NCBI RefSeq assembly: GCF_040750475.1
Contig: NZ_JABJVY010000015.1
Location: forward strand, 62,001-126,000
Length of the DNA stretch: 64,000 bases
Reading direction: 5' to 3'
Origin: Amorphus sp040750475
GTDB taxonomy: Bacteria; Pseudomonadota; Alphaproteobacteria; Rhizobiales; Amorphaceae
How positions within the stretch are numbered: position 1 is the first letter of the stretch; every line of letters starts with the position of its first letter. The position numbers were made by a program, and so were the translations under genes. This document shows, piece after piece, positions 1-7,748 of the stretch. A model generated the notes under the pieces. It made no database searches. It was given only the letters and a program-made list of their open reading frames with translations, and was not told the DNA's origin.

Positions 1-456
1 TTCTTTCAGTCCAAGCCCTCGTCGGCCTTCTCGCCGGTCGCGGTGACACCGGATGAGCTCGGATCCGCCTGGGATGGTGGCAAGCTGCACCTGCCGCTGA
101 ACGTCGACTACAACGGCAAGCCGTTCGGACGGGCGAATGCGGGCGTCGACATGACGTTCGACTTCCCGACGCTGATCGCCCATGCCGCCAAGACCCGGCC
201 GCTCTGTGCCGGCTCCATCATCGGCTCGGGCACTGTCTCCAACAAGCTCGACGGCGGCCCCGGCAAGACCATCGAAGAGGGTGGCGTCGGCTATTCGTGC
301 CTGGCGGAAATCCGGACGGTCGAGACCATCAACTCGGGCGAGGCGAAAACCCCGTTCATGGCCTTCGGCGACAACGTTCGCATCGAGATGCTCGACGAGA
401 AGCACCACTCGATCTTCGGTGCGATCGAGCAGACGGTGGAGAAGTATGAGGGCTAA
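1..456 (+). CDS. Fumarylacetoacetate hydrolase family protein, C-terminal part
   Basis: The gene enters from the left edge, and the reading frame is open from base 1, so the N-terminal half and start are missing. The visible 151 residues contain the conserved FAH-family stretch AGSIIGSGTVSN around residues 73-84 of the visible part, and end in a typical C-terminal strand pattern (IEMLDEKHHSIFGAIEQ). Members hydrolyse C-C bonds of fumarylacetoacetate or acylpyruvate-type ring-cleavage products in the cytosol. The neighbouring flavin monooxygenase and MBL protein fit a catabolic operon for a hydroxylated aromatic acid. Whether the substrate is fumarylacetoacetate itself or another acylpyruvate cannot be decided from this fragment. 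Confidence 0.9.
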   Translation, partial: FFQSKPSSAFSPVAVTPDELGSAWDGGKLHLPLNVDYNGKPFGRANAGVDMTFDFPTLIAHAAKTRPLCAGSIIGSGTVSNKLDGGPGKTIEEGGVGYSCLAEIRTVETINSGEAKTPFMAFGDNVRIEMLDEKHHSIFGAIEQTVEKYEG

Positions 457-994
457 CCGGCTGGTTCCCGCCGCAATGCTCTTCGGCGCCGTTGTGCTTG
501 CGGCCGGCACGGCGTCGGCGGCCGACCCGACCGCGCCGGTCAAGGAGATCATGACGGCGACCGAGGCGAACTGGGCGGAGGACGGGTCGGAGTTTCAGAA
601 CCTGTTCTCGGAGGACCGGCTGAACCGGCTCTACAGCGAAGAGTTCGTCGCGCTCTTCCGTAAGGCGTCGGACAACGCGTTCGCCCAAGAGGCCGGGACG
701 CCGTTCGACTACGATGTCATCGTAAACGCCCAGGATGGCTGCCCGCTGGAAGACGTGACGATCAAGCCGCAATCGTCCGCAAGTGGGCGAACCGTCGTCG
801 TTGCACGCTTCAAATCGACGACCTGTTTCGGCGACGATCCCGATTTCCAGAAGGCTACCGAGACGCGCTTCGAAGTGGTGGAAGACGGCGGCCACGCCGT
901 CATCGACGATATCCGAACGCCGGACGGCGATGGCGGTTTCAGCTCTTTGAAAAACGAGATGAGAACGTTCGCCGAGTTCAACACGTCAAACTGA
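446..994 (+). CDS. Small exported protein of unknown function
   Basis: The start ATG at 446 overlaps the last 11 bases of the upstream hydrolase gene, so translation is probably coupled. The 182-residue product begins with a clear Sec signal peptide (charged MRANR, hydrophobic core, ATASAAD-like cleavage site near residue 26). The mature part is acidic, about 155 residues, with two cysteines (in QDGCPLED and STTCFGDD) that could form a periplasmic disulfide. I recognise no enzyme motif. The alternating strand pattern around the cysteines resembles small periplasmic NTF2-like or lipocalin-like proteins, but this is only an impression. Position inside the aromatic-catabolism operon suggests a linked but unknown role. 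Confidence 0.75.
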   Translation: MRANRLVPAAMLFGAVVLAAGTASAADPTAPVKEIMTATEANWAEDGSEFQNLFSEDRLNRLYSEEFVALFRKASDNAFAQEAGTPFDYDVIVNAQDGCPLEDVTIKPQSSASGRTVVVARFKSTTCFGDDPDFQKATETRFEVVEDGGHAVIDDIRTPDGDGGFSSLKNEMRTFAEFNTSN

Positions 995-1064
995 GACACG
1001 AGAGCGAACCCCGCGTCAGTGCTCGGCACTGGCGGAGAGATCGACGAGACTTGAGAGGACCCCA

Positions 1065-2018
1065 ATGGCCAAGGAATTCGCCTCCACCGGCGACATGAGC
1101 GAAAAGACCGTTTCCTTCTCCGAGGTCGGACCGAACCTCTATGCCTTCACGGCCGAGGGCGACCCGAACACCGGCGTGATCATCGGCGACGACAGTGTGA
1201 TGATCTTTGACGCCCAGGCGACGCCCAGGCTCGCCAATCTGGTGATCGAGAAGGTCCGAGGCGTCACCGACAAGCCGATCCGCTACGTCACGCTCAGCCA
1301 CTATCACGCCGTGCGCGTGCTCGGTGCGTCGGCCTACAACGCCGATGAAATCATTGCCTCCGATGTCTGTCGCGCGATGGTCTACGAGCGCGGGCAGGAA
1401 GACTGGGATTCGGAGTTTGGCCGCTTCCCGCGCCTGTTCCAGGGCCATGAATCGATCCCGGGCCTGACCTGGCCGACCATGACCTTCGACACCGCCATGA
1501 CGGTTTATCTCGGCGATCGCCGGGTCGACCTGATGCATCTCGGGCGCGCCCATACCGCCGGCGACATCGTTGCCTGGGTTCCGGACGCGGGCGTGATGTT
1601 CACTGGCGACATCGTCGAATACAAATCGGCCTGCTATTGCGGCGACGGCCACTTCTCCGATTGGGGCGATACGCTGGATGCCATCCGCGATTTCGGACCG
1701 ACGGCCATTGCGCCGGGACGCGGCGATGCGCTGATGGGCGAGGGGAAGGTCGAGGAAGCGATCGACCTGACGCGCGATTTTCTGGAATCGACCTATCGCC
1801 CGGTCGCCCGCGTGGCTGCGCGCGGCGGGACGCTGAAGGAGGCCTGGGACGCCTGCCGCGCGGCCTGTGATCCGAAATTCTCCGACTACGCGATCTACGA
1901 GCACTGCCTGCCGTTCAACGTGGCGCGTGCCTTCGACGAGGCCCGCGGCATCGACACGCCGCGCATCTGGACGGCGGAGAAGGATCGCAAGATGTGGGAA
2001 GACCTGCAAGGCTCCTGA
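1065..2018 (+). CDS. MBL-fold hydrolase-like protein with altered metal motif
   Basis: A 317-residue metallo-beta-lactamase-fold protein with the family's usual length. The key HxHxDH motif reads SHYHAVRVLG: His79 and His81 are kept, but the Asp and second His positions are Val83 and Arg84. Downstream ligands look intact: the His in GRAHTAGD and the Asp in FTGDIVE. This suggests a one-metal or otherwise remodelled site rather than a standard dinuclear hydrolase. The ATG at 1065 follows a GAGAGGA-type ribosome site (1049-1055). It lies between the FAH-family gene and the MhpA-like hydroxylase, so hydrolysis of a thioester or lactone intermediate of the same pathway is a reasonable inference, not shown. 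Confidence 0.85.
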   Translation: MAKEFASTGDMSEKTVSFSEVGPNLYAFTAEGDPNTGVIIGDDSVMIFDAQATPRLANLVIEKVRGVTDKPIRYVTLSHYHAVRVLGASAYNADEIIASDVCRAMVYERGQEDWDSEFGRFPRLFQGHESIPGLTWPTMTFDTAMTVYLGDRRVDLMHLGRAHTAGDIVAWVPDAGVMFTGDIVEYKSACYCGDGHFSDWGDTLDAIRDFGPTAIAPGRGDALMGEGKVEEAIDLTRDFLESTYRPVARVAARGGTLKEAWDACRAACDPKFSDYAIYEHCLPFNVARAFDEARGIDTPRIWTAEKDRKMWEDLQGS

Positions 2019-2033
2019 TCCTTTTTGAATACC

Positions 2034-2064
2034 GGGGCCGGGCGTGAGATCGACGCCCGGTCCC
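2034..2064 (+). other. Intergenic hairpin without U-tract
   Basis: Bases 2034-2045 pair with 2053-2064 (core CCGGGCGT/ACGCCCGG, one G-U pair) around a 7-base loop. No T-run follows, so this looks like an mRNA stability or processing element between the MBL gene and the hydroxylase rather than an intrinsic terminator. Confidence 0.5.
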
Positions 2065-2173
2065 GCAAACAAAACGCCGGAGCACGGCGTGATCGGCGGC
2101 AGAAACCGCCGGCAAAAAGAATGCTGTCGCGCCGGCGATCCGCCGGTCGCCGGACATGGCTGGAGGAAACGAC

Positions 2174-3796
2174 ATGGCCGAAGGGGGTGCCGTCCACGGG
2201 GTCGAGACCCGTCGGGGCGTCTTTGAATTTTCCTATGCACGCTCGCCGGACCAGGACGCCACGACGCCGGTGCGCCGACCTGTGGTCATTGTCGGCGCCG
2301 GGCCGATCGGGCTTTCCACCGCGATCGATTTTGCCCAGCGCGGCATCCCGGTGGTGATCCTGGACGATGCGGATCGGATTGGCGAGGGCTCGCGTGCGAT
2401 CTGCTTTTCCAAGCGCACGCTGGAGGTCTGGGACCGGCTCGGAGTTGGCCAGCGCATGGTCGATAAGGGTGTCACCTGGAAGATCGGCAAATGCTTCCTG
2501 GAAGACGACTTGGTCTACACCTTCGATCTGCTGCCGGAGGAGGGGCATCGCATGCCCGCCTTCATCAATCTGCAGCAATATTACGCCGAGCAATATTTGG
2601 TGGAGCGTGTCCTCGATCTGGATCTGATCGATCTCCGCTGGAAGAACAAGGTCACGGCCGTCGATCCGCGTGACGACGGCGTCACCGTGACGATCGAAAC
2701 GCCGGATGGTCCCTATCAGCTCGATGCGGAATGGCTGATTGCGTGCGACGGCGCGAAATCCCCGATCCGCGACATGATGGGGATCGGCTTCCTCGGCCAC
2801 GTCTTCGAGGACCGCTTCCTGATCGCCGACGTCAAAATGACGGCGGATTTTCCGACCGAACGCTGGTTCTGGTTCGATCCGCCGTTTCATTCCGGCCAGT
2901 CGGCGCTGCTTCACAAACAGCCGGACAATGTCTGGCGGATCGATCTGCAGCTTGGATGGGAGGCGGATCCGGAAGTCGAACGCGAGCCGGAACGGGTGAT
3001 CCCGCGCATCGTGCAGATGTTGGGTCATTCCAATTTCGAGCTGGAATGGGTGTCGGTTTACACCTTCCAGTGCCGTCGGATCGACCGGTTCGTGAACGGT
3101 CGCGTGGTGTTCGCCGGCGATTCCGCTCACCAGGTGTCGCCGTTTGGCGCGCGCGGGGCGAATTCCGGTGTGCAGGATGCGGAAAATCTGGTTTGGAAGC
3201 TCGCACTCGTGCTGAAGGGCGAGGCACCGGAGAGCCTGATCGAAACCTATCAGCTCGAGCGCTCCGCTGCGGCCGACGAAAATATCGGCCACTCTACCCG
3301 CTCCACCGACTTCATCTCGCCGCGTTCGCCGTTCGAGCGGCGGCTGCGCAACGCCGTACTGGATCTGGCCCGAAGCGAGCCGTTCGCCCAGCGCCTGGTG
3401 AACTCCGGGCGACTCTCTATGCCCGCGGTTTACGAGACCCCGCTGTCCACCCCGGATGAGACGCCGTTTGCCGGCTCCGCTCAGCTTGGAGCGCCGCTGC
3501 CCGACTGCCCCATGCGGACGGCGGCGGGTGAGGACACCCATCTCCTCAACGTGCTCGGCGACGGCTTCACCGTGCTCTATGTCCGCGATGGCGGCCGGCC
3601 GAACGCCGTCGAGGGGGCGGATCTCAGGGTCATCGGCGACGAGGTGCTCGATAGCGAGGGCCTGTTCCAGCGCCGCATGGACGCCACCCCCGGCGCCACC
3701 TATGTGGTGCGGCCCGACCAGCATCTGGCGGCCCGCTTCCGCAGCTTCGACGCCGGGAAGGTCGCGCAGGCGATCGCTCGCGCCAGCGGCCACTGA
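2174..3796 (+). CDS. FAD-dependent aromatic monooxygenase (MhpA-like)
   Basis: A 540-residue class A flavoprotein hydroxylase. The Rossmann GAGPIG motif sits at about residues 41-46, and the second FAD motif VVFAGDSAHQVSPFGARG at about 310-327, followed by the C-terminal thioredoxin-like domain typical of PheA/MhpA-type phenol hydroxylases. The start at 2174 is preferred over the in-frame ATG at 2156 because a GGAGGA ribosome site ends six bases before it. It would use NAD(P)H and oxygen to ortho-hydroxylate a phenolic acid, such as 3-(3-hydroxyphenyl)propionate or a related compound, in the cytosol. The exact ring substrate is not readable from sequence. The DUF2783 gene follows after 16 bases, an association common for this enzyme group. 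Confidence 0.9.
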   Translation: MAEGGAVHGVETRRGVFEFSYARSPDQDATTPVRRPVVIVGAGPIGLSTAIDFAQRGIPVVILDDADRIGEGSRAICFSKRTLEVWDRLGVGQRMVDKGVTWKIGKCFLEDDLVYTFDLLPEEGHRMPAFINLQQYYAEQYLVERVLDLDLIDLRWKNKVTAVDPRDDGVTVTIETPDGPYQLDAEWLIACDGAKSPIRDMMGIGFLGHVFEDRFLIADVKMTADFPTERWFWFDPPFHSGQSALLHKQPDNVWRIDLQLGWEADPEVEREPERVIPRIVQMLGHSNFELEWVSVYTFQCRRIDRFVNGRVVFAGDSAHQVSPFGARGANSGVQDAENLVWKLALVLKGEAPESLIETYQLERSAAADENIGHSTRSTDFISPRSPFERRLRNAVLDLARSEPFAQRLVNSGRLSMPAVYETPLSTPDETPFAGSAQLGAPLPDCPMRTAAGEDTHLLNVLGDGFTVLYVRDGGRPNAVEGADLRVIGDEVLDSEGLFQRRMDATPGATYVVRPDQHLAARFRSFDAGKVAQAIARASGH

Positions 3797-3812
3797 GAGG
3801 GAGGACGCGACG

Positions 3813-4016
3813 ATGGACAATCTGGTCACCCAAACCCGCTTCGCCGATCCCGATGCGGCCTATCATGCCCTGGTCGATGCCCACCGCGGCCTCTCGGAGG
3901 AGGAGAGCGCGGACGTCAACATCCGGCTGATCCTCCTGCTCGCCAACCATATCGGCGACCTCGACGTGCTGAAGGAGGCGATCGCGACCGCCAAGAAGGC
4001 GAAGGCGCCAGCGTAA
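3813..4016 (+). CDS. DUF2783 domain small protein
   Basis: A 67-residue acidic, helical protein preceded by a GGGAGGA ribosome site. The sequence pattern (FADPDAAYHALVDAH, then GLSEEES and LILLLANHIGD) matches my knowledge of DUF2783 proteins, which sit next to MhpA-like flavin monooxygenases in many alphaproteobacteria. No catalytic residues are apparent, and a structural or regulatory partner of the hydroxylase is the likely role. It is the last gene of the operon. Confidence 0.8.
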   Translation: MDNLVTQTRFADPDAAYHALVDAHRGLSEEESADVNIRLILLLANHIGDLDVLKEAIATAKKAKAPA

Positions 4017-4488
4017 AGTCGGGCACCCTGCTTTCTCGCATCGCGGCCGGACATCGGCTTTGCGCAATGTTGCGCACCTGGGCTGCGCAGGCCAGTCGGT
4101 GCGCGAATGCGCAGTACGCGCTTCGGCGCAGGACGTGCGGCTGGACGCGCCGTTTGGAACGATTTTTGTCTCGCCCTGGGTTTTTTAGGGGTTGAGTACA
4201 TTTTTTGCCACAATTCGTCGATCTTCTTGGGGCCGCAGTATTCGTTCTCGCGGTTTCAGACGTTCTGCGTAGTCGGGGTGCAAAACGTACGCCGGTTGGG
4301 GTTTCGGTGCGGGCGAAGACGCGAATCTTCGGATTCGGTTGGCGGAGCTGGGGGGGCTTCGACAAACGAATAGGCAAATGCTCCGGTTGGATGGGCGCCG
4401 ACATTCGCTCGGCTGTGTCCACGTCGGACGAACGCGACTCGGGTGACGCCTGTGGGCAGGGCGCGTGCGAGCCAGCTTGGAGGCCGTC
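4017..4488. other. Long intergenic region before the secretion locus
   Basis: About 470 bases with no supportable gene. The first part (4058-4135) is rich in TGCGCA-type words, including the palindrome TTGCGCAA and several near copies. The part from 4155 to 4215 is unusually T-rich for this genome (T-runs at 4164, 4181 and 4201) and probably holds the promoter of the type I secretion genes. I could not place a convincing -35/-10 pair. Confidence 0.5.
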
Positions 4489-6243
4489 GTGGGCATCGGT
4501 TCCCCCCGGTCCGCTTTTGCAGGGTTGCGACGGGGGTTCGTCGCCATCGCCCTCTTCAGCGCCGTCGTCAACATTCTCATGCTGGCCGGCCCGCTCTACA
4601 TGCTTCAGGTCTACGATCGGGTCCTGACCAGCCACAGCGTGCCGACGCTGGTGGCGCTGTCTGTGCTTCTGGCCGGCCTCTACGTGGTGATGGGCACGCT
4701 CGATGCGATCCGCAGCCGAGCGCTGGTGAAAATCGGCCACTCCATCGACCTGACTGCCGCACCCAGCGTTTTCGCCCGCGTGCTTCGGGAACCTCTTTCG
4801 AAAAATCCTGATCCGGCGAGCCGTCGGGCGTTGTCCGATCTCGATCAGATCCGGCAGTTCTTCAGCGGGGCCGGCCTGGCGGCGCTGTTCGATCTGCCCT
4901 GGATCCCGATCTATCTGGCGATCGTTTATCTCATCCATCCGGTACTGGGGCTGGTCGCCACGGGAGGCGCGCTTGTCCTAGTGGCGATTGCGACCTTCAC
5001 CAACCATCGGGCCCGGCGCCTCGCCGCCGCTGCCTCGGCGGCCGGCGCCGAACGGGCTGCCCTTGCCGAAGCGGCCCGTCGCAACGCCGATGTCATCGCC
5101 GGTCTCGGCATGGAAGGGGCCCTTGGCGCACGTTTCGCCGCGCTCAATGACCGCTTTCTGGGCGCGAGCGCACGGGCCTCCGAAGTAGTCGGCACTGCCG
5201 GGGTGGTCACTAAAGTCTGCAGGCTTGCGCTGCAATCGGCGGTGCTCGGTACGGGCGCCTATCTTGCGATCGATGGCGCCGTGACCGGCGGGGCTATGAT
5301 TGCGGCGGCGATCATCATGGCCCGTGGGCTGCAGCCGATCGAAACGGTGGTGCAGCATTGGCGCAGCCTGCTGTCGGCTCGTGCTGCCTATCGCAACCTG
5401 AAGGACGAGCTTACCGGCACCTCTGTGCCCGAGCCGATGCAACTACCGCCACCCGCCCGCGCCCTGCGGGTCGATCGGGTGACGGTGCTTGCACCGGAAT
5501 CGCGGACGCCGCTGGTGCTCGACGCTTCTTTGTCGGTGTCGGCGGGTTCCATCGTGGGCGTCATCGGCGCAAGCGGTAGCGGCAAGTCGACGGTCGCACG
5601 CACGCTGGTTGGCGCCTGGACCCCGGTGCGCGGCCGCGTGATGCTCGACTGTGCACCCCTCGACCAATGGCCGCGCGCCGATCTCGCCCGCCACATCGGC
5701 TATCTGCCGCAGGACGTCGAGCTGTTCGACGCGAGCGTGGCCGAAAATATCGCGCGCATGGAAGCGTCTCCGGACGCCGAAGCCGTTATAGCCGCCGCCC
5801 GCAGTGCCGGTATTCACGAGCGTGTCCTGTCACTTCCGGAGGGCTATCAGACCCGGATCGGCGAATGCGGCTCGATCCTGTCGGCTGGCCAGAGGCAGCG
5901 TTTGGCGCTGGCTCGTGCACTTTACCGGGACCCGTTTCTGGTCGTGCTCGACGAACCGAACGCCAACCTGGACGCGGAAGGCGAGGCGGCGCTGGTCGCA
6001 GCGCTGGAGGCGGTCCGGCGGCGTGGCGGAATCGCGGTCGTGATCGCCCATCGCCCGGGCGCGGTCCGTGTCGCCGACCAAATTGCCATCATGGAAGCCG
6101 GCCGGATCGCGCGCTTTGGCGCGCGCGAGGAGATCCTGGGGGCCCGAGCGGCTCGCCCGGGTGGGCGGCGTGCCGCAAAGGCGGCGTCGCTTGCCGTTGC
6201 GAACGACGCCACCGACGTCAAAGCGGCGGAGGAGCGGGCATGA
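4489..6243 (+). CDS. Type I secretion ABC exporter (PrtD/HlyB class, no peptidase domain)
   Basis: A 584-residue fused permease-ATPase in the inner membrane. The N-terminal half carries the ABC exporter membrane domain without a C39 peptidase. The C-terminal half has Walker A GASGSGKST (about residue 361), signature LSAGQRQR (about 464) and Walker B VVLDEPNANLD (about 485). I place the start at GTG 4489, five bases after TTGGAGG. The GTG at 4465 is an alternative adding eight residues. Length and layout match PrtD-type exporters that pair with a HlyD adaptor and a TolC channel. No TolC gene is present in the window. The adaptor gene overlaps by four bases and the cellulase follows, so that protein is the likely cargo. 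Confidence 0.92.
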   Translation: MGIGSPRSAFAGLRRGFVAIALFSAVVNILMLAGPLYMLQVYDRVLTSHSVPTLVALSVLLAGLYVVMGTLDAIRSRALVKIGHSIDLTAAPSVFARVLREPLSKNPDPASRRALSDLDQIRQFFSGAGLAALFDLPWIPIYLAIVYLIHPVLGLVATGGALVLVAIATFTNHRARRLAAAASAAGAERAALAEAARRNADVIAGLGMEGALGARFAALNDRFLGASARASEVVGTAGVVTKVCRLALQSAVLGTGAYLAIDGAVTGGAMIAAAIIMARGLQPIETVVQHWRSLLSARAAYRNLKDELTGTSVPEPMQLPPPARALRVDRVTVLAPESRTPLVLDASLSVSAGSIVGVIGASGSGKSTVARTLVGAWTPVRGRVMLDCAPLDQWPRADLARHIGYLPQDVELFDASVAENIARMEASPDAEAVIAAARSAGIHERVLSLPEGYQTRIGECGSILSAGQRQRLALARALYRDPFLVVLDEPNANLDAEGEAALVAALEAVRRRGGIAVVIAHRPGAVRVADQIAIMEAGRIARFGAREEILGARAARPGGRRAAKAASLAVANDATDVKAAEERA

Positions 6244-7553
6244 GCGATATTCCGACTTTCAGCACGGTCTCCAGGCGCTTGAAGCGCGACCTCATCCTCG
6301 GTGGCCTGGTGTCGGCCTTCCTCGTCGTGGGCGTTGGCGGATGGACGGCCAGCGCCAAGCTCGGAGGGGCGGTCATCGCCCCCGGACAGGTGGTCGTCTC
6401 GTCCAACCTGAAGACTGTTCAGCATCGCGACGGCGGCATCGTCGGCGAAATCTACGTCGAAAACGGCACTCCGGTGTCGGCGGGCGATCTTCTGCTGCGC
6501 CTCGACGCGACGGCGGCGAACGCGCGCAAGGCGATCCTCGATGCCGAGCTGATCGCGCTTGCGGCCCGCCACGCCCGGCTCGACGCGGAGCGGGAGGGCC
6601 GCGAGACCCTGAGCGTTCCCGATACGCTGTCCGGCCGGACCGACGAGCCGGCGGTCGCCGAAGCGCTGGCCGGCGAGCGCCGCGTTCATGCCGCGCGCCG
6701 GGAAACCCTGTCGGGTCAGATCGAACAACTTGACGAGCGCAAAGCGCAGCTCAACGAGGAAATCGTCGGCCTGGAGGCTCAGCGCAACGCGAAGGAGGCG
6801 GAGATCGATCTGATCGCCGACGAGCTGGTTGGGCTGCGCTCGCTGTTGGCGCTCGGTCACGTGCCGAAGACACGAGTTATGGCGCTAGAGCGCAACAAGG
6901 TCCGGCTGGATGGCGAGCGCGGCGAGTTGGTCGCCCGGATCGCCATGACTCGCGGGCGGATTGCCGAAACCGAGATCGAAGCGCTGCAGTTGCGCCGCGA
7001 CGACCGCGAGCAGGTGCTGGCGGAACTGCGCGAGGTGGAAACCAAGATCTCCGATCTGCGCGAGCGCCTGATCGCGGCCGAGGACGATCTCGCCCGGATC
7101 GATATTCGCGCGCCGACCGATGGCGTGGTGCACGAACTGGCGGTTCACACCGTGGGCGGCGTGGTTGGGCCCGGCGAGCCGATCCTGCATCTGGTGCCGC
7201 ACGACGACCGGCTCGTGATCGATGTGCGGGTCGCGCCCGTCGACATCGAACAGCTCCATCTCGGCCAGCTCGCGGCCGTCAGCATCAACGCGTTCGACAT
7301 GCGCGAGACGCCGCAGATCGAAGGCGAGGTGGTGCGGATTTCGCCGGATCTCAGCCATGACGAACGGCGGGACACGGCGTTCTACAGCGTTCGGATTGCG
7401 CTGTCGGACACCGAACTTGCCCGGCTGGGCGGCAAACAACTGGTCCCCGGCATGCCGGCCGACGTGTTTATTCAGACGCGCGAGCGCACGGTGATGTCCT
7501 ATTTGGTGGAACCGCTTCAGGCGCAATTGCGCCGAACGTTTCGCGATCCGTGA
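6240..7553 (+). CDS. HlyD-family type I secretion adaptor
   Basis: A 437-residue membrane fusion protein with one N-terminal transmembrane segment (about residues 19-40), a lipoyl/barrel-sandwich hairpin split around a long coiled coil (about 95-285, rich in Glu/Arg/Leu heptads), and the conserved C-terminal region (IDIRAPTDGVVHEL, VGPGEPILHLVP, LVPGMPADVFIQT). It would bridge the ABC exporter and an outer-membrane TolC channel. The start ATG overlaps the stop of the exporter gene (ATGA), showing translational coupling. Confidence 0.93.
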   Translation: MSDIPTFSTVSRRLKRDLILGGLVSAFLVVGVGGWTASAKLGGAVIAPGQVVVSSNLKTVQHRDGGIVGEIYVENGTPVSAGDLLLRLDATAANARKAILDAELIALAARHARLDAEREGRETLSVPDTLSGRTDEPAVAEALAGERRVHAARRETLSGQIEQLDERKAQLNEEIVGLEAQRNAKEAEIDLIADELVGLRSLLALGHVPKTRVMALERNKVRLDGERGELVARIAMTRGRIAETEIEALQLRRDDREQVLAELREVETKISDLRERLIAAEDDLARIDIRAPTDGVVHELAVHTVGGVVGPGEPILHLVPHDDRLVIDVRVAPVDIEQLHLGQLAAVSINAFDMRETPQIEGEVVRISPDLSHDERRDTAFYSVRIALSDTELARLGGKQLVPGMPADVFIQTRERTVMSYLVEPLQAQLRRTFRDP

Positions 7554-7748
7554 TCCCTGTATCCGTCTTAATTGCGACAAATTCAAGTAGAAGAACGTCA
7601 TCGTGACGAAGAATCCGAGGTTCACAACCGCGTATTCGAGACGCGAGGCAAGCGGAAGTTCTGCTGAACTGTTCGAGTTGAAATTGGGGTGCGACGCGCG
7701 GTGCCGAGGGGGTCGCGATAAAACCAAACAAGTGAGGGTGTGACACGA

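Noticed and set aside
1895..3829. A 644-codon minus-strand open frame across the MBL and hydroxylase genes
   Set aside because: It spans two real plus-strand genes and an intergenic gap, and its translation is low-complexity with no family resemblance.
4107..4464. Short open frames in the 4.0-4.5 kb intergenic region
   Set aside because: Cysteine- and arginine-rich translations without ribosome sites or family resemblance.
5667..6239. An upstream extension of the HlyD-type adaptor inside the exporter gene
   Set aside because: The frame is open, but the translation is Arg-rich shadow of the ABC ATPase domain; ATG 6240 gives a normal adaptor N-terminus with the membrane anchor.
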